63,476 nucleotides of DNA from a virus. The DNA lies in the IMG/VR virus record IMGVR_UViG_3300045950_000243, positions 1-63,476 of that record; one strand, given 5' to 3'. A program made the translations under genes and the position numbers. Of the stretch, positions 8,248 through 14,600 are shown piece by piece (the stretch's first letter is position 1; each line of letters begins with the position of its first letter). The notes beneath the pieces were generated by a model. That model had not been told where the DNA came from. It did not search any database and worked only from the letters and a program-made list of their open reading frames with translations.

Positions 8248-9042
8248 TCAGTCGAACACCCGCAGGTCGAACTGCAGGCCCCGGAGGATGTCGTGGTGTC
8301 GCCGGGACAGGTCCTGGTCCTGCCGGCGCAACGCCACCAGGGCGGCCGCCTCGGACTCGCTGCGAAAGTACCGGGAGAACCAGCAGGACCCGGCGTCCAG
8401 CGTCGGACGCACGTGGTCCCCCGACACGACCGCGTAGGGGTAGTGCTGGGCGAGGAAGTGCGTCTCGACGGCGGTCTGGATCTCCTGCGGGCCGGCGCCG
8501 GAGAACTTGACCCCAGCGACCTCAGCGACCAGCGCGTCCTGTTCGGCGTCGAACGCCGCCGTCACGTCAGGAAGGGCCAACTCCTTGAGGGCGTCCGTCT
8601 GGGAGACGCCGAGGCGGCTCTCCCGCTCGGCGATCTCCTCCCGTTCGGCCCGCAGCTTCCGGAGCGCCGCGGCCTCCGCCTCGGTCACGGGCCGCAGCAC
8701 GTCGGCGGCCCGGAGGGTCTCTCGGGTGCCGTTCTCCAGGACCACGATGGCGCGCTCTTCGGTCCGGTAGCGGCCGTCCCGGCCGACGACGGAGATCGGG
8801 CTCAGGTTGGTCGCGCGCGTCCCCGGGTAGGCGGTGGCTGCCTTGCGGGCGGCCTTGGCCTGCCGTTGGCGCTGGACCGTCGACAGGTGCTCTTCGATCC
8901 GCTCGCACAGGAGGCGCAGAGAGCGGGCGGTGAACTCCTTCCCGGCGAACACGGCCGTGATGCCGTAGGGGTGGACGGAGGCGATGACCTCCTTGTCGCC
9001 AATGCGGAGGGTGTGCCGGGACGCCTGGACGACGACGCGCAT
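8248..9042 (-). CDS. Unknown early protein, paralogue of its neighbour (264 aa)
   Basis: I use the ATG at 9042, 46 bases from the promoter's -10 box and behind GGAGAACGAACCCCC. A longer frame runs into the regulatory region and is not coding-like. The protein opens MRVVVQASRHTLRIGDKEV, has a helical Arg/Lys-rich centre, and then carries the same motif series as the 248-residue gene: 'VLRPVTEAEAAALRKLR', 'ALVAEVAG', 'HYPYAVVSGDHVRPT', 'FRSESEAAAL'. As first gene after a strong promoter it is probably abundant early. Function unknown. Confidence 0.7.
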   Translation of the reverse strand: MRVVVQASRHTLRIGDKEVIASVHPYGITAVFAGKEFTARSLRLLCERIEEHLSTVQRQRQAKAARKAATAYPGTRATNLSPISVVGRDGRYRTEERAIVVLENGTRETLRAADVLRPVTEAEAAALRKLRAEREEIAERESRLGVSQTDALKELALPDVTAAFDAEQDALVAEVAGVKFSGAGPQEIQTAVETHFLAQHYPYAVVSGDHVRPTLDAGSCWFSRYFRSESEAAALVALRRQDQDLSRRHHDILRGLQFDLRVFD

Positions 9043-9087
9043 GGGGGTTCGTTCTCCGGTCCGTGTCCTGGGAAGACAACACGACGG

Positions 9088-9116
9088 ATCGTAGGACACG
9101 TCAGCCGGCGCGTCAA
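9088..9116 (-). promoter_or_regulatory. Strong sigma70-like promoter
   Basis: On the minus strand: TTGACG (9116-9111), 17-base spacer, TACGAT (9093-9088). The spacer contains CTGACGTGTCC. The 16-base string CTGACGTGTCCTACGA here (9104-9089, minus) recurs exactly at 758-773 but on the opposite strand, downstream of the 782-809 promoter. It drives the 264-residue gene. Confidence 0.65.
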
Positions 9117-9162
9117 GGCGCGTTTGGGTTCCCCCCGCGTACCCCCCTCCGTCCCGGCGGGC

Positions 9163-9184
9163 CTCTCCCCCTATAGGGGGAGAG
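9163..9184. repeat. Perfect 22-bp palindrome (copy 1)
   Basis: Core CTCCCCCTATAGGGGGAG with two further paired bases on each side. Perfectly self-complementary around the TA at 9173/9174. Fits a dimeric repressor operator or a replication-initiator site better than a terminator, because no T-run follows on either strand. Confidence 0.75.
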
Positions 9185-9345
9185 AGGTCCCTCGCCGTGG
9201 ACTCCGGAGGAGAAAGAAGTTCGCCAGGGATGGCTTTTTCTGTTCTGGAGCACGTTGTTCGGACACGCCAGTCCGGTTTCGGTCTCCGGCCGAAAAACAT
9301 GCTCCAGGACGCTCCCCAGCACGAAGTTCGTTCCAGCCGGCAACT

Positions 9346-9369
9346 CTACTCCCCCTATAGGGGGAGTAG
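9346..9369. repeat. Perfect 24-bp palindrome (copy 2)
   Basis: Same 18-base core as copy 1, with three further paired bases on each side that differ from copy 1. Each copy keeps perfect self-complementarity although the flanks differ, which suggests selection on the palindrome itself. Centres are 184 bases apart. Confidence 0.75.
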
Positions 9370-9463
9370 GCACAAGGGGCGGCCGCGCCAGGTCCTCGCT
9401 CCCCGAAGACCGAGGGGCTGACCCGGGCTTGCCTGACCTCTTTCTTTCGGGCGGAAGTCACGC

Positions 9464-9469
9464 TAGGAT
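9464..9469 (+). promoter_or_regulatory. Weak candidate -10 box for the rightward gene
   Basis: TAGGAT, 41 bases before the TTG start at 9510; the best -35 partner at 17 bases is TTTCTT, which is poor. A CCTGAC half-site of the shared element lies at 9432-9437. The promoter may need an activator, or I may have missed the real one. Confidence 0.25.
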
Positions 9470-9509
9470 GCCGCCCCGAGTTCCACACCCCTGAGCACAG
9501 GAGGTTGCG

Positions 9510-10016
9510 TTGTCCATCAAGGTCCAGATCACCGTGCCCGAGGGCACCGTGTCGGTGGAGGGCCAGCCGGCGCTCGCCCGGCGCCTCTTCGACCTGGCCG
9601 CCCGCGGCGAGTTCGGGCCCAGCCGGGCGACCGTCACCAGCACCGTCGCCTCCAAGGCGGGGCGCAAGACCCAGGTCGCTACCGCGGCCCTGGCCGGGTT
9701 GCTGCGGAAGCTGATCGTCGCCGGCCGCAAGGGCCTGAGCGGCGCGGAAGCCGCTGCCTGCCTGGGGGTGCACCCCAAGGCGGTCGGCCACGCCTGGAAG
9801 ACCGTCGACCTGCCGGAGGACGCCGTGGCGTTCCGCCGGACCGAGTTCGGCCGCCGCTGGATGCCCGGCAAGGGCGCCAAGAAGGCCCTGGCAGCCCTGG
9901 AGAAGGGGGCGGCCAAGGCCGTCACCATCGTGGCCCCGAAGCCCGCCAAGGCCGCGCGGAAGGCCAAGGAGGAGGCTCCCGAGGCGCAGCCGGCCTCCGG
10001 GAACGCCTCGGGCTAG
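9510..10016 (+). CDS. Winged-helix-like DNA-binding protein with Lys/Ala tail (168 aa)
   Basis: Starts at TTG, five bases after CAGGAGG. Residues 1-30 form a small beta/alpha opening. Residues 60-115 look like a winged helix, with the helix-turn-helix around 76-98 (LSGAEAAACLGVHPKAVGHAW). The last 45 residues are Lys/Ala/Pro-rich (PKPAKAARKAKEEAP), like histone-H1-type tails. It lies directly right of the two palindromes and is transcribed away from the early genes, so it is the best local candidate for their binding protein. An alternative is a nucleoid-associated protein. No family match is claimed. Confidence 0.7.
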   Translation: MSIKVQITVPEGTVSVEGQPALARRLFDLAARGEFGPSRATVTSTVASKAGRKTQVATAALAGLLRKLIVAGRKGLSGAEAAACLGVHPKAVGHAWKTVDLPEDAVAFRRTEFGRRWMPGKGAKKALAALEKGAAKAVTIVAPKPAKAARKAKEEAPEAQPASGNASG

Positions 10017-10024
10017 GCTCGGAA

Positions 10025-10124
10025 ATGAAAGAACCCGCACCCCCTGGCGAGGAGGGCGCGGGCGGGGAGGACTCCAGACCAGCGATGCGAGTTCCTGGGA
10101 AACACCGCGGGTGCCGGGTCCGAG
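10025..10124 (-). ncRNA. Possible ~100-nt antisense/small RNA
   Basis: A minus-strand promoter-like pair (10131-10158) would start a transcript near 10124, and a GC stem (10034-10062) followed by TTCTTTCATTT could end it near 10025. Nothing in this stretch looks coding on either strand. The RNA would lie just after the stop of the winged-helix gene and upstream of the next gene, antisense to their joint transcript. Evidence is sequence pattern only. Confidence 0.3.
10034..10062 (-). terminator. Terminator-like stem-loop
   Basis: CCCGC (10034-10038) pairs with GCGGG (10058-10062), and CCC (10040-10042) with GGG (10054-10056) after one mismatch. On the minus strand it is followed by TTCTTTCATTT. 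No T-run follows on the plus strand. Confidence 0.4.
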
Positions 10125-10130
10125 GGACCG

Positions 10131-10158
10131 ATGCTACGGTCCTCGGCCGGCGTGTCAA
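10131..10158 (-). promoter_or_regulatory. Sigma70-like promoter, minus strand
   Basis: TTGACA (10158-10153), 16-base spacer, TAGCAT (10136-10131). The -35 is perfect. No protein gene follows within its reach; the nearest downstream element is the terminator-like stem at 10034-10062. Confidence 0.45.
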
Positions 10159-10162
10159 CCGG

Positions 10163-10471
10163 GTGCCGGACAGCCTCGGAGATCAGGTCCATGAGCAGGA
10201 CCCTCCGCTCCTCGGGGGGTGGGCGTACCTGTGGGGCCTCAGCCAGCCGCCCCTTTGGGACACCGTCGGGACGGGGATCGGGCTGCCCCTCTTCGTCCTG
10301 GAGAGCGCCGTCCACGAGCGGCTGGCAGCGCAGACGCGGAAGCCGCCCCGCCGCCGGGCGACCGGCTGCTATGTGCCGCTGGCGAACGTCGGCACGCACT
10401 GGGAGAATCTCAGCCCTGGCCTGCCGGACTTCCCGTACCTCGTCCACGCCGCCATGAGGGACGGGCTGTGA
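10163..10471 (+). CDS. Unknown protein (about 102 aa, start uncertain)
   Basis: The frame is clearly coding from about 10220 on (GGWAYLWGLSQPPLWD, LPLFVLESAVHERL, YVPLANVGTHWENLSPGLPDFP). No good ribosome site precedes any start. I give the GTG at 10163 as the likeliest; an ATG at 10025 would add a low-quality Gly/Glu-rich leader. The protein is rich in aromatic residues and prolines. It is coupled to the next gene by a GTGA overlap. Family unknown. Confidence 0.55.
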   Translation: MPDSLGDQVHEQDPPLLGGWAYLWGLSQPPLWDTVGTGIGLPLFVLESAVHERLAAQTRKPPRRRATGCYVPLANVGTHWENLSPGLPDFPYLVHAAMRDGL

Positions 10472-10782
10472 CCCCCATCCAGAGTTTGGACTTCTGTCAC
10501 CAGCTCCGCCCGCCGCCGACGACGACGCCGCTCGGACTCGGGGCTGCCATCTGCGTGCGGGTGGGGAACCGGCTGCTCCTCGACGCGATGGGACCGGCCC
10601 CCGGCCCTGAGGAGCCGTTCCCCGCCGCGGGGTCGTACCAGCGCGGCCTCGCCCGCGAGACGGCCGACCTCGTGGCGCGCTACCGCTGGCGGGGGTGGCC
10701 GACGCTCGACCTCGACCACGGCGTCGGAACGCACGTCGCGCCGCTGCGCCTGCTCGCCCGGGAGGCGTGCCGGTGGAGCTGA
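10468..10782 (+). CDS. Unknown protein (104 aa)
   Basis: GTG start overlapping the preceding stop (GTGA). Sequence runs VTPIQSLDFCHQL, then LGAAICVRVGNRLLLDAMG, then a helical TADLVARYRWRGW. No motif is recognised. It is the middle member of a three-gene rightward set with overlapping ends, so the products may act together. The set ends tail-to-tail against the fibre genes. Confidence 0.6.
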   Translation: MTPIQSLDFCHQLRPPPTTTPLGLGAAICVRVGNRLLLDAMGPAPGPEEPFPAAGSYQRGLARETADLVARYRWRGWPTLDLDHGVGTHVAPLRLLAREACRWS

Positions 10783-11066
10783 TGCCCCTTCCCGGCGCCC
10801 TCGTCGTTCCGGTGGCGGCCGCCGCCGTGCTTCGGTGGCAAACGATGGTCCAGCACCGCGTCGGCGGGCAGGTCTACTGGCTGGCGGGAACTCCCCCGCC
10901 CCCGCTGGAGTCCCAGGCGGCGACCGACCTGCGCCCCCTCCTGACGCGCGACTTCCCCGAGGAAATCACGCGCTCCAGAGACTGGCCGCGAGCACCGTAC
11001 TGGCCGCGCCTGGATGTGGACGTGCACCACCGGCTGCCGGACAGCATCCCGCTCACGCTCAACTGA
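10782..11066 (+). CDS. Unknown protein (94 aa)
   Basis: The ATG at 10782 shares its A with the preceding TGA and follows GGTGGAG. The N-terminal MPLPGALVVPVAAAAVLRW is hydrophobic and could be a membrane anchor or uncleaved signal. The remainder, with TRDFPEEITRSRDWPRAPYWPRLDV, is soluble in character. The stop overlaps the stop of the leftward gene at 11059 by eight bases. Function unknown. Confidence 0.55.
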   Translation: MPLPGALVVPVAAAAVLRWQTMVQHRVGGQVYWLAGTPPPPLESQAATDLRPLLTRDFPEEITRSRDWPRAPYWPRLDVDVHHRLPDSIPLTLN

Positions 11067-11625
11067 AGGTCAGGGTCCACTTCACCGTCAGGTCGAACGC
11101 CGGGTCCTTGGTCACGGCGGTGAAATACTTGTAGGTGATGAGGTTGTTGTTCGCCCCCTGGCCGTTGGCGATCAGGCCGGCCTCGTTGAAGGCCGTCCCG
11201 TCCAGCCCGTCGGACGTCTGGATGGTGATGTCGAACACGGCGATGCCGATCGACGTGAAGCTCAGGTTGGGAACCTTGCCGGGCGCGCCGCCCGGGAAGG
11301 TCGACGGCGCGACCAGCTTGGTCAGCGTCGGCGGCTCGGACGAGTTGCCGGCCGTCCCGACGGCGATGTGGGTGACGACGTAGTTCTGGTACGCATGGGC
11401 GGCGGTGCCGGCGCCGGCCATCGCGTGGGAGATCCAGTCCTTGCCCTGGTTGACCACGATGTTGTAGTCCGCGAAGACCGTCTCCGACCGGCGGCGCGGG
11501 TCCGGGTAGACCCGGACGATCTCCAGGCCGCCGACGACCCGGACGCTGTTGGCCGCCCGCAGGCCGCGCGGGCCGAGCCAACGACGGAAGCCCAAGTTGC
11601 GGAAGAACGAATCCAAGGCGTGCAT
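11059..11625 (-). CDS. Small tail-fibre/baseplate-associated protein (188 aa)
   Basis: ATG at 11625 behind GGGGAGGGGTGC. The C-terminal two thirds follow a pattern common to phage tail-end proteins: 'IVVNQGKDWI', then 'VTHIAVGTAGN', 'TLTKLVAP', then 'FNEAGLIANG' and a final '...LTVKWTLTFS'. Proteins of this kind sit next to fibre genes, and some act as fibre caps or assembly aids. Last gene of the leftward tail operon, 41 bases after the giant fibre gene. The exact role is unknown. Confidence 0.6.
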   Translation of the reverse strand: MHALDSFFRNLGFRRWLGPRGLRAANSVRVVGGLEIVRVYPDPRRRSETVFADYNIVVNQGKDWISHAMAGAGTAAHAYQNYVVTHIAVGTAGNSSEPPTLTKLVAPSTFPGGAPGKVPNLSFTSIGIAVFDITIQTSDGLDGTAFNEAGLIANGQGANNNLITYKYFTAVTKDPAFDLTVKWTLTFS

Positions 11626-11666
11626 GCACCCCTCCCCAGGAGACGCGCACCGCGGCCCGCCACGGG

Positions 11667-14600
11667 TCACGGCGCCGTGTCGAAGATCAGCGAGAAGTTG
11701 GACTGCCCGATGGTGATCGACGGCTCGTTGCCGATGTTGCCGCGGTCGTAGTCGATGTAGGCGTGCAGCTTGTCGTTGGCCGTGAACGCCAGGCTGGTGG
11801 TGACGTCCATCCAGATGCTGGAGTTGGTGCCCTGGACGATGCTGGCCGTCACGTTGGTCTGCTGCGTCAGGTTCCAGATCGTCACCTTGACCTGCTGGGT
11901 TGACTGCGTGAGCGCGACGCCCAGGCGGCCCTGCACCCGGCGCAGCTTGCAGGTCAGCGGCACGAGGGGGCCGTCCGCCCCGGCGCCGCCGGTCCAGCCG
12001 GCGGTGTGGTGGCCGATGACGATCCGCTGGTCCGGGTTCAGGTTGGTCAGCGACCCCGAGGCGTGGAACCCGAGGTTGTAGAAGACCGTCGGGTTGGTGG
12101 ACAGGAGCGCCGCGTTGATGCCGGTCAGGTGCTGGCCGAGCTGGTCGCCGGCCGACGAGTAGTTCGTCGGCACGAAGTTGATCTTGAGGTTGTCGCCGGT
12201 GAGCTGGTCCGTGCCGCTCTTCTCGTGGGTGGTGGCGTGCGCGGACGGCGGGAAGGTGCTCGGCTTGCCGGCGATGTTGGCGTACTGGATCTGCCCGCCC
12301 GAGCCCACCGAGCCGTCGTGGCTGTGGGTGGCGAAGCGGATGGTGGTCGCCAGCGGGGCGCCGGCCGCGTCCACGCCGAGGTTGAGGACCACGGCGGTCG
12401 GGGTGGTCTTGCCGAAGTTGTAGGTGGTGCTGTCGGCGTAGGCGAGCTTGCTCGCGCTCAGCGTGCCGCTGTGGTAGGTCGGATCGTCCAGGCCGTGCAG
12501 GGCCGGGTTGAAGGTGCTCGGGATGCCGGAGATGCCCGTCGCCCAGGGCACCTGGGTGTAGCCGCCGGTGCCGTGGGTGTGGTTGCCGGCCGCCGCCAGC
12601 GTGGCGGTGGTGCCGAAGGCCACCTGCAGGCGGCTGCTGCCGTCGTAGCTCAGGCCGGCGCCGGTGTCGAGCGCCACGTCCACCCGGGTGTTGTCGCTGC
12701 CGTTGACGGCCAGGGCGAAGCCGCTGGACGAGAAGCTGATCTTCTGGAAGTTGGGCAGGACCGCGGTGTCGCCCTCGTAGGCGCTGGGCTGGGCCAGGTT
12801 GTGGGTGTGGTAGGCGTCCGCGTTCGAGGTCGGGCCGGCCGTGAGCGCGTTGGCGGCGGTGTCGTTGATGTTGTTGACCTCGGCCCCGGCCTCGACGCTC
12901 GTGAGCTTGGTCCGCTCGGTCGCGCTGAACTTGACGTAGGTCGTGCCGTCGAGGATCACGTCCAGCGTGTCGACGGTCTTCTTGAAGATGTCCACGTCCA
13001 GGTCGACGCCGTCCACCTTCTTGCCCGCCGCCAGCACGATGTCGCCCGTCACCTCGAAGGCGCCGTCGGAGTTGCGGAACTTGCCGAGGACCTGGTCGCT
13101 CGGCAGCTTGCGGACGAACTGCAGATCCTCGCTGGTGCCGTTCTGGCGGATCTCCCACTGCTGGACCGCGCCCAGGTTGCCCTCGAAGCGCATCTCGGCG
13201 TTCTGGCCGGTGTTGCCCCGCAGGACCAGCGGCGTCGAGCCGGACAGCTTCTTCTGGATGACGAGCTGGCCGGTCGCGGAGACCGCCTGGTCGCCGATGA
13301 GCAGGTTCTTGGTGACCTGCACCGCGCCGGTGGACTTCTGCCAGCGCACGTCCCAGGAGGTGAAGTCGGTCGGCGTCAGCGACCCCGAGCCGAGCAGCCA
13401 CCAGGAGGAGGCCGTCAGGACCGTCGGGTTCATGCGCACGGCGGTGGTGCCGGAGTCCCGGACCCACAGGCCCTGGACCTGCGCGGTGGTCGTGGCCGTC
13501 GTCACCACGAAGCCGTCGCGGAAGTCCACGACGGTCGCGTCGTTGGTCGCCAGCACGCCGTCCTGGTAGACGTCCTGGACGGTGCCCGACCCGCCGCCCC
13601 CGCCGCCGGTCGAGTTGATGGTCAGGGTCTTGGTGGTGTTGTCCGCCGAGAAGGTGACGTTGGTGCCGGCGGCGACCGTGAGGGTCTGGGCCCCGGCGCT
13701 GGCGACCAGCGTGATCGACTTGTCGGCGCTCAAGGACGCCGGGACCGAGATCGTGGCCCACTTGTCGACCACGGTCGAGGACGGCGCGTAGACCTGGGTC
13801 CAGGTCGCGCCGGTCCACTGATACCAGACCGGCAGGCCGCCGCCCGCGTCCCGCACCAGGACCACGGTGCCGGCCGGGACGGTCTGGCCGCCGACGAACC
13901 CCGGCAGGTTGGCCGTCGTGGCGACCGAGGTCAGCAGCCGGTGGACGCCGACGTAGGTCGAGGCGAACGGCAGGCCCGGGTCCAGCCGTCCGCCGGTGGC
14001 CGAGGACAGCCAGGTCGGCAGGGTGCCGGTCGCCGGGTCCTGGACGGTCGACAGGACCATGCGGCCCAGCCCCTCCAGGAACTCCACCAGCCCCCAGGAG
14101 GCGCCGCGGTCGACGCCCTGCGGGTCCTTGATGGTGGGCGGCGCCGCCCGGCCCAGGCGGGTGTAGGCCGCCGCGGCAAAGCCGGTGTAGCTGTCGAGCA
14201 GGCCCTTGAGGTCGTTGCGGAAGCCCGCGCCCTCCCAGTTGGACGTGTAGCCGTAGCCGGTCTGCGGCCGCAGGTTGAGGGTGGCGAGGTAGGCCGTGTT
14301 CCAGGTGGTCGAGACCGGCGCCAACCGCAGGAAGGGCGTCGACGGGGTGCTGTAGATGTTCAGGAACTGCTCGTCGAGCAGGATCGGATCGTCGCCCGCC
14401 GGGATGCACGTCGTCGGCCCAAAGTAGAGCCACGGGTAGCCCGGGAAGCCGGTGCCGCCGCTCCCGCCGAAGGGCACCTGGCCGACGTTGCCGCCCCCGC
14501 CGGCCCCCGGCCCGCCGCCGCCACCGCCCAGGATGCTCGGGTCGACGCGCCAGCGGAACTGTCGGCCGGGCGTGTTCTGGTCGATGAAGATCCCGAAGCC

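Larger units (their letters stand above)
9043..9509. other. Divergent regulatory region, no gene
   Basis: 467 bases between a leftward and a rightward gene. Besides the leftward promoter it holds two perfect palindromes (9163-9184 and 9346-9369), an inverted pair CTGGAGCA/TGCTCCAG (9245-9252 and 9300-9307), a TTTCGG/CCGAAA stem (9277-9282 and 9290-9295), and a direct repeat GAAGTTCG (9216-9223, 9323-9330). It has more A/T runs than the surroundings. Open frames crossing it are not coding-like. It could be the main control region, or an origin. Confidence 0.6.

Noticed and set aside
9163-9184. Rho-independent terminator
   Set aside because: The palindrome has no loop and no T-run on either strand.
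9163-9369. T7-type phage promoters because of the CTATAGGG string
   Set aside because: Only the start-site half matches; the recognition half is absent and the element is fully symmetric. No phage RNA polymerase gene is seen in the window.
10025-10190. tRNA gene in the non-coding stretch
   Set aside because: No cloverleaf with a 7-bp acceptor stem and TTCGA-type loop can be folded by eye; the hairpins do not fit tRNA geometry.
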